From the NCBI RefSeq assembly GCF_003952485.1, contig NZ_CP034447.1, positions 6,400,501-6,464,500 of the forward strand: a stretch of 64,000 nucleotides of DNA. The letters are read 5' to 3'. Shown here one piece after another: positions 37,102 to 46,352 of the stretch. This DNA is from Mesorhizobium sp. M1E.F.Ca.ET.045.02.1.1 (GTDB lineage: Bacteria; Pseudomonadota; Alphaproteobacteria; Rhizobiales; Rhizobiaceae). The notes under the pieces were generated by a model. That model was not told the origin of the DNA and made no database searches. It saw only the letters and a list, made by a program, of their open reading frames with translations. The position numbers and the translations under genes are program-made. Every line of letters begins with the position of its first letter. Position 1 is the first letter of the stretch.

Positions 37102-38298
37102 ATGAAGGTCGTTGAACGCTACATCATGCGTCGCACCACCGCGATGTTCCTGGCGGCGCTGGTCTGGACGCTGGCGATCGTGTGGACGACGCAGGTGCTT
37201 GCCAAGATCGACCTCGTCACCGACAGCGGCCAGTCGGCGCTGACCTTCTTCGAAGTCGCGGCCCTGATCATCCCGTCGATCATTCCGATCGTGGTGCCGT
37301 TCGCGCTGGTGGTCGCGGTGGCGCAGACGCTGAGCGCCATGAACACCGATTCGGAGCTCGCGGTGATCAACGCCGCCGGCGCCTCGCGCTGGACGATCGC
37401 GCGGCCGATCCTCCTGCTGGCGCTTGCGGCCAGCGTCTTTTCCTTTGCCGTCGACAACGGCGTCGATCCCTACGCAAGGCAAAAGAACCGCCAGCTGGTG
37501 GCAGCCTCGCGCGCCGATCTTCTGTCGCTGATCATCCAGGAAGGCACGTTCCGCAAGATCGACGACGGCCTATACCTGCAGATCGGCGAACGGCTCCCCG
37601 ACAACAAGCTCGGCGGCATCTTCGTCGCCGATTCGCGCGAGGAAGGCGCCAACCTCACCTACTACGCCAAGACCGGCAGCATCGTCGAAAAAGGCGACGA
37701 GAAGGTGCTGATGATGAATGACGGCGTCATCAACCGCAAATCGGTGACCGGCGACCTCTCCGTCATCCGCTTCACCTCCTACGCCTTCGACCTGTCGGCC
37801 TTCATGTCGGCGGCGAACGAAATCACGCTGCTGCCCAAGGACCGGACGACGCCATACCTGCTCAACCCGGATCCCAACGACAGGATGTACCAGCGCAACC
37901 CGGGCGGCTACCGGGCCGAGATCGATCAGCGTTTCTCCGAATGGTCCTATTCGCTGGTGTTCGCGCTGATCGCGCTTGCCGTGGCCGTCGACGCGCGCTC
38001 GCATCGCGAGGCGCGCATCCATCCGCTGATCACGGCAATCGCAATCGCGCTGTTCGTGCGCTGGCTCGGTTTCTTCGCAGCCGGCAAGGCCGACAAGGTC
38101 TGGTACTACGCCTACCTGGTCTACGCTGTGCCGATCGTGGCGTCGGCGGTCTCCGTCTGGTTCATCGTCTCCTCGCGCAGCATGGAACTGCCGTCCGCCT
38201 GGGCCGACTGGATGACCAACCTTGCCGGCCGCGTCAGCGAGGGCTGGACCGCGCTCAAGTTGCGCCTCGCCCGGCGCGGCGCCGGCCAGGGAGCCTGA
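37102..38298 (+). CDS. lptF: LPS export ABC transporter permease LptF
   Basis: This 398-residue YjgP/YjgQ-family permease starts at ATG 37102 (MKVVERYIMRRTTAMFLAAL). Transmembrane segments lie in the first 130 and last 110 residues, and a large periplasmic domain lies between (about 150-290). With LptG and the LptB ATPase (not in this window) it extracts lipopolysaccharide from the inner membrane. LptG starts 2 bp downstream, so the two are coupled. The assignment as LptF rather than LptG follows the standard gene order. Confidence 0.93.
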   Translation: MKVVERYIMRRTTAMFLAALVWTLAIVWTTQVLAKIDLVTDSGQSALTFFEVAALIIPSIIPIVVPFALVVAVAQTLSAMNTDSELAVINAAGASRWTIARPILLLALAASVFSFAVDNGVDPYARQKNRQLVAASRADLLSLIIQEGTFRKIDDGLYLQIGERLPDNKLGGIFVADSREEGANLTYYAKTGSIVEKGDEKVLMMNDGVINRKSVTGDLSVIRFTSYAFDLSAFMSAANEITLLPKDRTTPYLLNPDPNDRMYQRNPGGYRAEIDQRFSEWSYSLVFALIALAVAVDARSHREARIHPLITAIAIALFVRWLGFFAAGKADKVWYYAYLVYAVPIVASAVSVWFIVSSRSMELPSAWADWMTNLAGRVSEGWTALKLRLARRGAGQGA

Positions 38299-38300
38299 CG

Positions 38301-39383
38301 ATGAGCTGGACGCTGGGCCGCTATTTCTTCTTTCGCTATGTGACGATCACCGTCTGGTTCTTCCTCGGCCTGCTTGCGCTGGTGTTCCTGATCGATTTCA
38401 CCGAGCTTTCGGGCCGCACGACCGGGCTGCCGGGCTTCACCTACGGCACCGCCTTCGCCATTTCGGCGCTCAGGATGCCGATGATCATGCTGCAGACGGT
38501 GCCATTCGTCGGGCTGTTCTCGGCGATGGCGACGCTGGTGTCGCTCAACCGCCGCTACGAGCTGGTCATCGCGCGCTCGGCCGGCGTCTCCGCCTGGCAG
38601 TTCCTGTTCCCGTGCTGCGTCGGCGCGCTGATGTTCGGCGTGCTGTCCGTCGGTGTGCTAAATCCGATCGCTGCGCACGGCTTCTCCTGGTCCGAGCAGA
38701 TGGAGAATCAACTGCGGGCCGGAAAATCGAACGCCGTTCCCTCCGATGCGACACCTTGGCTGAGGCAGAAGACCAGCTCCGGCGACACCATCATCGGCGC
38801 CCGCGCCATCCTCAACCAGGGCCTGGAGATGGCGGACGCGGTGTTCTTCGTGCTGGACCAGAAGGGCAACATCGTCGAGCGCAAGGACGCGGCGCGCGCT
38901 TTCCTGCGCGACGGCTACTGGGAACTGCAGGACGTCAAGGTGTTCAAGGACGGTACCATCCGTCCAGAGGCTTCCGACCGCGTGCCGACCAACCTCAAGC
39001 CGGAATTCGTCCAGGAGCGCCTGGCGCGCCCGGAAACCATCCCGTTCTACGAGTTGCCTGGCAAGATCGAGGTTGCCCGATCCTTCGGCCTCAAGGCAAA
39101 TGCCTTCGCCATGCAGTTTGATTCGCTGGTGGCGCTGCCGTTCCTCCTCGTCGCCATGACGCTGATTGCGGCAACGGTTTCAATGCGATTTGCGCGAATG
39201 GGGCAGTCGGCGACGATGATTCTGGGTGGCGTCCTGGCCGGCTTTCTGCTTTATGTCGTTTCGGTACTGGTCAAGGCATTCGGGGTCGCCGGATTCGTGC
39301 CTACAGTGGTGGCTGCATGGGTTCCGGTTGTCGTGGCTATGTTCTTCGGGGTGACGTTTCTGCTATACAAGGAAGACGGCTAG
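38301..39383 (+). CDS. lptG: LPS export ABC transporter permease LptG
   Basis: This 360-residue protein starts at ATG 38301 (MSWTLGRYFFFRYVTITVWF). The open frame extends upstream through lptF but is not coding there. The YjgP/YjgQ topology has transmembrane helices at the N-terminus, near 55-75 and 95-120, and again after about 275, around a periplasmic jellyroll-like domain. It partners with LptF in the LPS transporter. Its stop (TAG 39381-39383) abuts the lptD start region, indicating one operon. Confidence 0.93.
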   Translation: MSWTLGRYFFFRYVTITVWFFLGLLALVFLIDFTELSGRTTGLPGFTYGTAFAISALRMPMIMLQTVPFVGLFSAMATLVSLNRRYELVIARSAGVSAWQFLFPCCVGALMFGVLSVGVLNPIAAHGFSWSEQMENQLRAGKSNAVPSDATPWLRQKTSSGDTIIGARAILNQGLEMADAVFFVLDQKGNIVERKDAARAFLRDGYWELQDVKVFKDGTIRPEASDRVPTNLKPEFVQERLARPETIPFYELPGKIEVARSFGLKANAFAMQFDSLVALPFLLVAMTLIAATVSMRFARMGQSATMILGGVLAGFLLYVVSVLVKAFGVAGFVPTVVAAWVPVVVAMFFGVTFLLYKEDG

Positions 39384-39397
39384 TGAGGGAGGCTGGT

Positions 39398-41797
39398 TTG
39401 CGCAGCCATAGGCAGGCCGGTTTGGCACGCCTCTATGGGGCGACCGCCTTGGCATGTCTGTTCGCTTGCGCGGTACCGGCGGTACCGGCGCTGGCGCAGG
39501 ACATCACGGCTAAGCCTGTTCCCTCCGGCACGCAGATGCTGCTGGCCGCGGATACGCTCGTCTATAACAACGACAACCACACCGTGACCGCCGTCGGCGC
39601 CGTGCAGATCGACTATGGCGGCAACAAGCTGGTCGCTCAGCGCGTCGAGTACAATCGCGACACCAAGCGGCTCGTCGCCAGCGGCGCCGTCGAGCTGATC
39701 AACAGCGACGGCACCAAGATCAATACCGACCATATCGACATCACTGACGACTTCGCCGACGGCTTCGTCAACGCATTGCGCGTCCAGACCGTCAACGATG
39801 CCTATTTCGCTTCCGAAAGCGCCGAACGCATGGGCGGCGTGCTGACGACGTTCCACAACGGTGTCTACACCGCCTGCGAGCCCTGCGAGGACAAGCCGGA
39901 CAAGGCGCCGACCTGGCGCGTCAAGGCGAGAAAGATCATCTGGAACGGCGAGAAGAAGACGGTTCGCTTCGAGAACGCGAATTTCGAGTTCTTCGGCTTC
40001 CCGCTCGCCTATCTGCCAGCCTTCGAAATCGCCGACCCGACGGTCAAGCGCAAGAGCGGTTTCCTGATCCCGGGTATCGTCTACAACACCGACCTCGGCG
40101 TTGGCGTGAAGGTGCCCTACTACTTTGCCCTCTCGCCGACCTATGACCTAACCGTCACCGGCACCGGCTACACCAAGCAGGGCTTCCTCGGCGAGGCCGA
40201 ATGGCGCCAGCGTTTCAACAACGGCGAGTACAGCTTGAAGATCGCCGGCATCCAGCAGCAGGATCCCGACGCCTTCATAGGCACTGGCAATCGCCATACG
40301 GTCGATTCGGGAGAGCCCGGCGATCCCAACAAGTTCCGCGGCATGATGGGCACCAAGGGCCAGTTCGCCATCAACGAGCGCTGGAACTTCGGCTGGGACG
40401 TGCTGCTGCAGACCGACAAGAACTTTTCACGCACCTACAACATCGACGGCTACGGCGACCTCGTCCACCAGTCGTCGGTCTACCTGACGGGCCTGAGCGA
40501 CCGCAATTATTTCGACGTCAGGGCGATGCGCTTCGAGGTGCAGGAAGACACGCTGTCCAGCGATCCGACGGCGCGCGCCGCGAAGCAGCCTTGGGTACTG
40601 CCGTCGTTCGACTACGCCTATATCCCCGACACGTCGGTGGCCGGCGGCCAGTTGTCGCTCAACGTCAATGCCCGCGTCATCAGCCGCGACCGACTGGACG
40701 CGGTGCTGGCCGATGCCGGCGATCCGACCTCCACCAACAACGTGCGCGGCCTCGAGGGCCAATCCAGCCGGCTGACGGCGGAAGCCGAATGGAAGCGCAC
40801 CTTCACCACCGATGGCGGCCTGCAGCTCACGCCGCTGCTCGCGCTGCGCGGCGACACCGGATACAACTCGGAGACTTCCGCCTCGCTGGCCGCGGTCAAC
40901 CAGATGGCGGCGAATCTCGGCGAGAACGTCGACATGCGCTCCTCGCTCGCCCGCTACATGGCGACCCTCGGCCTGGAAATGCGCTGGCCGCTGTTGTTCT
41001 CGATGCCGAACTCCAGCCACATCCTGGAGCCGACGGCGCAGGTTTTCGTGCGCCCGAATGAACAGTATGTCGGTGGGCTCGCGGTTCCAAACGAAGACGC
41101 GCAGAGCTTCGTCTTCGACGCCACCACGCTGTTCGAGCGCGACAAGTTCTCCGGCTATGATCGCATAGAGGGCGGCACGCGGGCCAATGTCGGCGTGCGC
41201 TATTCCGGCGCTTACGACAATGGCTGGGGCACCAACGCCATCTTCGGCCAGTCGTACCAATTGGGCGGCGAGAACTCGTTCGATGCGCCGGACCTCGTCA
41301 ATGTCGGCGCCTATTCGGGCCTGCAGACCGCGAAATCCGACTATGTCGGCCTTGTCGGCTTCAACAGCCCGAGCGGCTTCTCCGGCTCGCTCAGCGGCCG
41401 TTTCGACGAGCAGACCTTCGAGGTCAGGCGCGCGGAGGTCAAGGCCGCCTATTCCGGCCTGCCGGTTTCGCTGAGCGCCAAATATGCCTTCATCCAGGCG
41501 CAACCGCTCTACGGCTTCACCACGGACCGCCACGAGGTCACGCTCGGCGCCTCGACGCATCTGGCGGAGAGCTGGCGGGTTTTCGGTACCGGCACCTACG
41601 ATCTACAGACAAGCGTCCTGGTCAAGGACGGTGTCGGCTTCGCCTACAACGATTCCTGCTTCACCTATGTGATGACGTTCTCGCAAACGCGCGATACGGT
41701 CACCAAGGAAGTGTCGCAGAATATCGGCTTCAACCTGTCGTTCCGCACGCTCGGCGATTTCGGCTCGTCGACCGCCGCCGTCGACACGATCCAGTAA
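39398..41797 (+). CDS. lptD: LPS assembly outer-membrane protein LptD
   Basis: This protein of about 799 residues has a signal peptide ending near ALAQ-DI. An N-terminal OstA/LptA-like domain follows (VYNNDNHTVTAVGAVQIDYGG, INSDGTKINTDHIDITDDFA), then the long LptD beta-barrel. VYTACEPCEDKPDKAPTW contains the conserved Cys region. With LptE it inserts LPS into the outer leaflet. I favour TTG 39398, 5 nt after GGGAGG; an in-frame GTG at 39383 overlapping the lptG stop is the alternative. The position after lptFG and before surA is canonical. Confidence 0.93.
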   Translation: MRSHRQAGLARLYGATALACLFACAVPAVPALAQDITAKPVPSGTQMLLAADTLVYNNDNHTVTAVGAVQIDYGGNKLVAQRVEYNRDTKRLVASGAVELINSDGTKINTDHIDITDDFADGFVNALRVQTVNDAYFASESAERMGGVLTTFHNGVYTACEPCEDKPDKAPTWRVKARKIIWNGEKKTVRFENANFEFFGFPLAYLPAFEIADPTVKRKSGFLIPGIVYNTDLGVGVKVPYYFALSPTYDLTVTGTGYTKQGFLGEAEWRQRFNNGEYSLKIAGIQQQDPDAFIGTGNRHTVDSGEPGDPNKFRGMMGTKGQFAINERWNFGWDVLLQTDKNFSRTYNIDGYGDLVHQSSVYLTGLSDRNYFDVRAMRFEVQEDTLSSDPTARAAKQPWVLPSFDYAYIPDTSVAGGQLSLNVNARVISRDRLDAVLADAGDPTSTNNVRGLEGQSSRLTAEAEWKRTFTTDGGLQLTPLLALRGDTGYNSETSASLAAVNQMAANLGENVDMRSSLARYMATLGLEMRWPLLFSMPNSSHILEPTAQVFVRPNEQYVGGLAVPNEDAQSFVFDATTLFERDKFSGYDRIEGGTRANVGVRYSGAYDNGWGTNAIFGQSYQLGGENSFDAPDLVNVGAYSGLQTAKSDYVGLVGFNSPSGFSGSLSGRFDEQTFEVRRAEVKAAYSGLPVSLSAKYAFIQAQPLYGFTTDRHEVTLGASTHLAESWRVFGTGTYDLQTSVLVKDGVGFAYNDSCFTYVMTFSQTRDTVTKEVSQNIGFNLSFRTLGDFGSSTAAVDTIQ

Positions 41798-41865
41798 GCG
41801 GAGGCCGGCGCGGGCCACCGTGTTGCGCGCCGCTTCGGCGCGGGACGATATGTGGGCCTTGATTT

Positions 41866-41911
41866 GGCGCATGATCCTCCGAAAATGGGTTTGATTCCCG
41901 GGTCATGCGCC
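41866..41911. repeat. Degenerate palindromic repeat (GCGCATGATC family)
   Basis: GGCGCATGATC (41866-41876) is mirrored by GGGTCATGCGCC (41900-41911), with CCGAAAATGGG in the loop. It looks like a worn copy of a common rhizobial stem-loop with GCGCATGATC ends. It lies in the 220-bp gap between lptD and the SurA-like gene. Confidence 0.6.
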
Positions 41912-42017
41912 GGCGACATTGTTTCGCCGCATAGGACGGGCATGGGGTCGACCACATAGCGCATGCGTTCGGAGGACGTGCCGCGCCGTCGTGGCGGATA
42001 AGAATTGGGAAGGTGAG

Positions 42018-42941
42018 ATGAGGAAATACCTGTTTTCGGCAGGATTCGCGCTGCTGGTGGCTGCGACCTCGGTTTCGATCACGGCAATGGCGCCGCCGGC
42101 TTTCGCCAGCCAGATCAAATATGTCGTCAACAACATACCGATCACCACCGGCGACATCGCGCACCGCGCCGCATTCTTCAAACTGCAGCGCAAGAAAGGC
42201 GATGCGGCGCAGGAAATGATCGACCAGACGCTGCGCCTTGCCGAGGCCAAGCGGCTCGGCATCCGCATCACCGACCAGCAGGTCGACGCCGCCTATCAGC
42301 GCTTTGCCTCCAACAACAAGATGCCGCTGGCCAAGCTCGATGCGGTCATGTCGCAATCGGGTGTCACCAAGGAGCATTTCAAGGAATTCATCCGCGCGCA
42401 GATGGCCTGGAACCAGGCGCTTGGCGCACGCTACCGTTCCGGTGAGGGCGGTTCGGTGACCGAGCAGGACGCGGTCCGCCGCATGCTGGACAAGGGCGGC
42501 TCCAAGCCGACCGCCATGGAATACATGCTGCAGCAGGTCATCTTCGTCGTGCCGGCCTCCGAGCGCGCCGCCACGCTCGCCAAGCGCAAGCGCGAGGCCG
42601 ATGCCATGCGCGCCCGCTTCAACGGCTGCAACACCACACGCGAATTCGCCAAGGGACTGCTGGACGTCACGGTGCGCGATCTCGGCCGGGTGCTGGCACC
42701 GCAATTGCCGTCCGACTGGGCTGAGCAGATCAAGGCGACCAAGGTCGGCGGCGCGACGCCGACGCGCGAGACCGAGCGCGGCGTCGAATTCATCGGCATA
42801 TGCTCCTCGCGCGAGGTTTCCGACGACAAGGCCGCGCAGATGGTGTTCCAGGCAGAGGGCGGCAACGACAAGGACGCCGACGAGCTCAGCAAGAAATATG
42901 TCGACGAACTGCGCAAGAAGGCCAAGATCGTCGAACGCTAG
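42018..42941 (+). CDS. SurA-like periplasmic chaperone/peptidyl-prolyl isomerase
   Basis: This 307-residue protein starts at ATG 42018 behind AAGGTGAG. It has a signal peptide (cleavage near AFASQ) and a SurA N-terminal chaperone region (IKYVVNNIPITTGDIAHRAA, EMIDQTLRLAEAKRLGIRIT). A degenerate parvulin-like part (about 160-290) lies in the region from MEYMLQQVIFVVP onward. SurA escorts outer-membrane proteins such as LptD through the periplasm, and the location between lptD and pdxA is conserved in Rhizobiales. It is shorter than E. coli SurA (about 430 residues, two parvulin domains). Isomerase activity is uncertain. Confidence 0.83.
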   Translation: MRKYLFSAGFALLVAATSVSITAMAPPAFASQIKYVVNNIPITTGDIAHRAAFFKLQRKKGDAAQEMIDQTLRLAEAKRLGIRITDQQVDAAYQRFASNNKMPLAKLDAVMSQSGVTKEHFKEFIRAQMAWNQALGARYRSGEGGSVTEQDAVRRMLDKGGSKPTAMEYMLQQVIFVVPASERAATLAKRKREADAMRARFNGCNTTREFAKGLLDVTVRDLGRVLAPQLPSDWAEQIKATKVGGATPTRETERGVEFIGICSSREVSDDKAAQMVFQAEGGNDKDADELSKKYVDELRKKAKIVER

Positions 42942-42967
42942 AGCGGTTCGGCATTTTGCGCCGATCC

Positions 42968-43154
42968 GCTCCATGCATTTCCTTTCCGCAATTCCGGACG
43001 GAAAACCGCTTCCCACTTTCCCTGGAATTGCTCCATGCATTCCCTTTTCCGCAATTCCGGACGGAAAACCGCTTCGCACTTTTCCTGGAATTGCTCTAAG
43101 TATTTGCTTTTCCGCAATTCCGGACGGAAAACCGCTTCGCACTTTTCCTGGAAT
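42968..43154. repeat. Three tandem 62-63-bp hairpin repeats
   Basis: The units start at 42968, 43030 and 43093 with GCTC and end before GCTCT at 43155. Each contains CCGCAATTCCGGACGGAAAA followed by CCGCTTC(G/C)CAC and TTTCC(C/T)TGGAATTG, so CAATTCC/GGAATTG and GGAAAA/TTTTCC can pair into a stem-loop. Units 2 and 3 are nearly identical; unit 1 is more diverged. They fill the surA-pdxA gap. Confidence 0.9.
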
Positions 43155-43246
43155 TGCTCTAGACCGGCGGGGTTTTGGCGCGTGACAGAACAAGGCTGCA
43201 GCCCGCTGCCCTGCCCTCAAGCAGGCACGGCACCGCGCAGGATGAC

Positions 43247-44281
43247 ATGAACATGCGCAGGACCGATGCGCCGCTGGCGCTCAGCGTCGGCGATCCTTCC
43301 GGCGTCGGGCCCGAGATCGCCATCGCCGCCTGGCAGGCTGGCGACAGCGCCGGCGTGCCGCCTTTCTACCTGCTCGCCGACCCGGCCCTGATCGAGGCCC
43401 GCGCGCGTGAGACCGGTGCTGCCGTGGCGATCGTCGAAACCTTGCCGGGGCAAGCGGTGCATCATTTTCCCCGCGCGCTGCCCGTGGTGCCGCTTCATGC
43501 CCGCCATCAGGACAGCCCCGGAAAACCGAACCCGGCCAATGCCGCGGGCACCATCGAGGCGATCGACCGCGCCGTCGCCGACTGCCTCGCCGGCCACGCC
43601 GCCGCGGTGGTCACCTGTCCGATCGCCAAGAAGCCACTCTACGATGCCGGCTTTCGCTTTCCCGGTCATACCGAATATCTGGCGCATCTGGCGTCGCGCC
43701 ACACTGGCGCCGAGGTGACGCCGGTGATGCTGCTTGCCGGACCAGAGCTGCGCACCGTTCCGGTCACCATCCACATCCCGCTCGCCGAGGTGCCGAAGGT
43801 CCTGACGACGGTGCTGATCGTGGCCACCGGGCGCATCACCGCCGCCGATCTCAAAAGCCGCTTCGGCATCGCGCGGCCGCGGCTCGCCATTGCCGGGCTC
43901 AATCCGCATGCCGGCGAGGGCGGCACTATAGGCTCGGAGGATCTGTCCATCGTCCTTCCGGCCGTCGAGGCGCTCAAAAGCGAAGGCATCGACGCAGTCG
44001 GACCGCTGGCGGCCGACACCATGTTCCATCCGCGGGCACGCGCGGGCTATGACGCCGCGCTCTGCATGTATCACGACCAGGCGCTGATCCCGGCCAAGAC
44101 GCTGGCTTTCGACGAGGCCGTCAACGTGACGCTCGGCCTGCCCTTCATCCGCACCTCGCCCGACCATGGCACGGCCTTCGACATCGCCGGCAAGGGCATT
44201 GCGCGTGCCGACAGCCTGATCGCGGCGCTGAGGCTAGCGCGCCGGCTCGCCGACAGCGGCCGCCAGGCCGCGGCCGCATGA
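43247..44281 (+). CDS. pdxA: 4-hydroxythreonine-4-phosphate dehydrogenase
   Basis: This 344-residue enzyme starts at ATG 43247 behind AGGA. Family signatures include [30 protein letters not shown] (metal His), [28 protein letters not shown] and [16 protein letters not shown]. It oxidises 4-phosphohydroxy-L-threonine with NAD in pyridoxal-phosphate synthesis. It is followed by rsmA with a 7-bp gap; pdxA-rsmA pairing is widespread. Upstream codons in frame cross the repeat region and are not needed. Confidence 0.95.
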   Translation: MNMRRTDAPLALSVGDPSGVGPEIAIAAWQAGDSAGVPPFYLLADPALIEARARETGAAVAIVETLPGQAVHHFPRALPVVPLHARHQDSPGKPNPANAAGTIEAIDRAVADCLAGHAAAVVTCPIAKKPLYDAGFRFPGHTEYLAHLASRHTGAEVTPVMLLAGPELRTVPVTIHIPLAEVPKVLTTVLIVATGRITAADLKSRFGIARPRLAIAGLNPHAGEGGTIGSEDLSIVLPAVEALKSEGIDAVGPLAADTMFHPRARAGYDAALCMYHDQALIPAKTLAFDEAVNVTLGLPFIRTSPDHGTAFDIAGKGIARADSLIAALRLARRLADSGRQAAAA

Positions 44282-44288
44282 GGCTCGA

Positions 44289-45179
44289 TTGAACGGGGGG
44301 CGCACGACCATCGACGGATTGCCGCCGCTGCGCGAAGTGATCGAGCGCCACGGCTTGCAGGCGAAGAAGGCGCTCGGCCAGAACTTCCTGCTCGACCTCA
44401 ATCTGACGAGCAAGATCGCGCGCGCGGCCGGCGAGCTCGGCGAGGCGACGGTGATCGAGGTCGGCCCCGGCCCCGGCGGGCTGACCAGGGCGCTGCTCTT
44501 CAACGGCGCACGGCGCGTGATCGCCATCGAACGCGACGAGCGCTGCCTGGAGGCGCTGGCGGAGGTCTCCAGCCATTATCCCGGCCGGCTCGAGGTCATT
44601 CCCGGCGATGCGCTGAAGACGGATTTCGCCGCGCTCGCCCGCACGGCGGATGGCGGCCCGGTGAAGATCGCCGCCAACCTGCCCTACAATATCGGCACCG
44701 AGCTTCTGATCCGCTGGCTGACGGTGGCCGAGTGGCCGCCCTTCTATCAATCGATGACGCTGATGTTCCAGCGCGAGGTGGCCGAGCGCATCACCGCCGG
44801 CCCGGGCAGCGACGCCTACGGCCGGCTCGGCGTGCTTGCCGGCTGGCGCACCGAGGCAAGAATCGCCTTCGACGTGCCCCCGCAGGCTTTTACCCCGCCG
44901 CCCAAGGTAACCTCCTCGGTAGTGCATCTGGTGCCGCGTCAATCCCCCCTGCCCGCCGACGGCAGGAGGCTTGGCCGCGTCACCGAGGCCGCCTTCGGCC
45001 AGCGCCGCAAGATGCTCAGGCAAAGCGTGAAAAGCCTCGGTGGAGAGGCGCTGCTGACCCGCGCCGGCATCGACCCGACCCGCCGCGCCGAGACGCTCAG
45101 CGTGGAGGAGTTCGTGCGGCTGACGAATGCGTTGCAACAGTCAGGGCATTTGGCTGGAAAGTCGGAAGCGGCGACTTAG
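44289..45179 (+). CDS. rsmA: 16S rRNA (adenine1518/1519-N6)-dimethyltransferase
   Basis: This 296-residue enzyme starts with TTG 44289 (no better start is in frame after the pdxA stop). It has [17 protein letters not shown], the SAM loop [27 protein letters not shown] and the catalytic [11 protein letters not shown]. It dimethylates two adenines in the 3' loop of 16S rRNA. The C-terminal domain ([29 protein letters not shown]) is complete. The assignment is secure. Confidence 0.95.
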   Translation: MNGGRTTIDGLPPLREVIERHGLQAKKALGQNFLLDLNLTSKIARAAGELGEATVIEVGPGPGGLTRALLFNGARRVIAIERDERCLEALAEVSSHYPGRLEVIPGDALKTDFAALARTADGGPVKIAANLPYNIGTELLIRWLTVAEWPPFYQSMTLMFQREVAERITAGPGSDAYGRLGVLAGWRTEARIAFDVPPQAFTPPPKVTSSVVHLVPRQSPLPADGRRLGRVTEAAFGQRRKMLRQSVKSLGGEALLTRAGIDPTRRAETLSVEEFVRLTNALQQSGHLAGKSEAAT

Positions 45180-45209
45180 ATAGGCAGGCGAACAAGCCTG
45201 GAGCACAAG

Positions 45210-45503
45210 ATGCCTGCCTATGTCATTTCCGATGTCACAATCCGTGACACGGAAGCAATCGAATCCTACCGGACCCGTGCCGCGACCTCCATTGCGCGGC
45301 ATGGCGGGCGCTATCTGGTACGCGGTGGGCAAGTGGAGAAGCTGGAAGGCAACTGGATGCCGGGTCCGCTGATCGTCGTCGAATTCCCCGACATGGAGAG
45401 TGCACGACGCTGGTACCGCTCTCCAGAATACGCGGCGGCACTAGAGGTCCGCGATGCCGCGCTCAGCCGCAACCTCATTCTGGTCGAGGGAATTGGCTCG
45501 TGA
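45210..45503 (+). CDS. DUF1330-family small protein
   Basis: This 97-residue protein starts at ATG 45210. It has the DUF1330 pattern: MPAYVISDVTIRD, SIARHGGRYLVRGGQVE, IVVEFPDMESARRWYRSPEY. The family is a small dimeric ferredoxin-like (ABM-type) fold of unknown function. It lies 30 bp after rsmA and 48 bp before the antitoxin-like gene, in the same direction. No specific role is evident. Confidence 0.88.
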   Translation: MPAYVISDVTIRDTEAIESYRTRAATSIARHGGRYLVRGGQVEKLEGNWMPGPLIVVEFPDMESARRWYRSPEYAAALEVRDAALSRNLILVEGIGS

Positions 45504-45551
45504 CGCACCACGCGATTGCCCGGAAATCATCGGGCATGATAATGTCATTGC

Positions 45552-45755
45552 ATGAAAAAGAAACCTGCCACCGCTCGCTCGACCCAAGGTGGTCAGTTTA
45601 TCCTGACCAGTGACAGGGGTGAAAAAATCAGCGCCGTTGAGGGCCTCAGGTTGTCACACCGAATGGCCGCTATTCTGAGGGAAGGCCGTGCGCGCGGTCT
45701 GAGCGGCGACGAACGCAGAACACTGATCAAGGAACAGGCATCCCGCAAGAAATAG
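45552..45755 (+). CDS. Putative antitoxin partner of Fic protein
   Basis: This is a 67-residue basic protein immediately upstream (8 bp) of a fic gene and read in the same direction, the layout of class I Fic toxin-antitoxin pairs. A short helix-like stretch GEKISAVEGLRLSHRMAAIL contains an Glu-Gly pair. The class I inhibitory motif is (S/T)xxxE(G/N), whereas here the Ser is three residues before Glu instead of four, so the match is imperfect. The antitoxin assignment therefore rests mainly on size and position. Confidence 0.6.
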   Translation: MKKKPATARSTQGGQFILTSDRGEKISAVEGLRLSHRMAAILREGRARGLSGDERRTLIKEQASRKK

Positions 45756-45763
45756 GATCATAG

Positions 45764-46342
45764 GTGGTCTACGCCGCTGAAGAAGATCCGCTTTGCTACC
45801 CGGGCACGACAGTTCTTCGCAATAAGCTGAATATTGAGGACCAGGCCGAACTCGACGAATTCGAGTTGGCGCTCTTCCTGACCAGAGCCGATGAACAGGT
45901 TCCTGTCGGCAACTTGGACTACGGCCACTACAAAGCCGTTCATCATCACCTGTTCCAGGACGTTTATGAATGGGCCGGCGAGGTTCGCACGATTCGCATC
46001 GGCAAAGGCGGCAATTGGTTCTGCTACCCCGAGTACATCGACCGGGAGATGCGCAGAATCTTCGAAGAGTTGGCAGATGCTGATCATCTTCGTGGGCTCG
46101 GCATCAAAGGCTTCGCTGTTCGGGCGGCGCACTTCCTGGCCGAAATCAATGCCATTCATCCTTTCCGAGAAGGCAATGGCCGCACACAGCTCACCTTCTT
46201 GGCGATGTTGATGGAGAACACAGGATTCCCGTTCAATGCCGATATGCTCGAGCGCGAGCGTGTCCTTCACGCGATGATCGAGAGCTTTGCGGGTGATGAG
46301 GCGCCGCTGGCGCGCCTCATCTTGGATATAGCCAATCGTTAG
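45764..46342 (+). CDS. Fic-domain AMP-transferase-type protein (toxin)
   Basis: This 192-residue protein starts with GTG 45764 with AGGA upstream. The full Fic catalytic motif HPFREGNGRTQ runs from H132 to about Q142, with the flap region GKGGNWFCYPEYID. Active Fic enzymes attach AMP from ATP to target proteins such as gyrase or topoisomerase IV. A C-terminal or internal inhibitory helix is not obvious, consistent with control by the upstream small protein. It is convergent with gmk (10 bp). The target is unknown. Confidence 0.88.
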   Translation: MVYAAEEDPLCYPGTTVLRNKLNIEDQAELDEFELALFLTRADEQVPVGNLDYGHYKAVHHHLFQDVYEWAGEVRTIRIGKGGNWFCYPEYIDREMRRIFEELADADHLRGLGIKGFAVRAAHFLAEINAIHPFREGNGRTQLTFLAMLMENTGFPFNADMLERERVLHAMIESFAGDEAPLARLILDIANR

Positions 46343-46352
46343 GGGACGACGC

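Noticed and set aside
42968..43154. Possible CRISPR array
   Set aside because: Units are contiguous with no unique spacers and no cas genes nearby; it is a tandem palindromic repeat.
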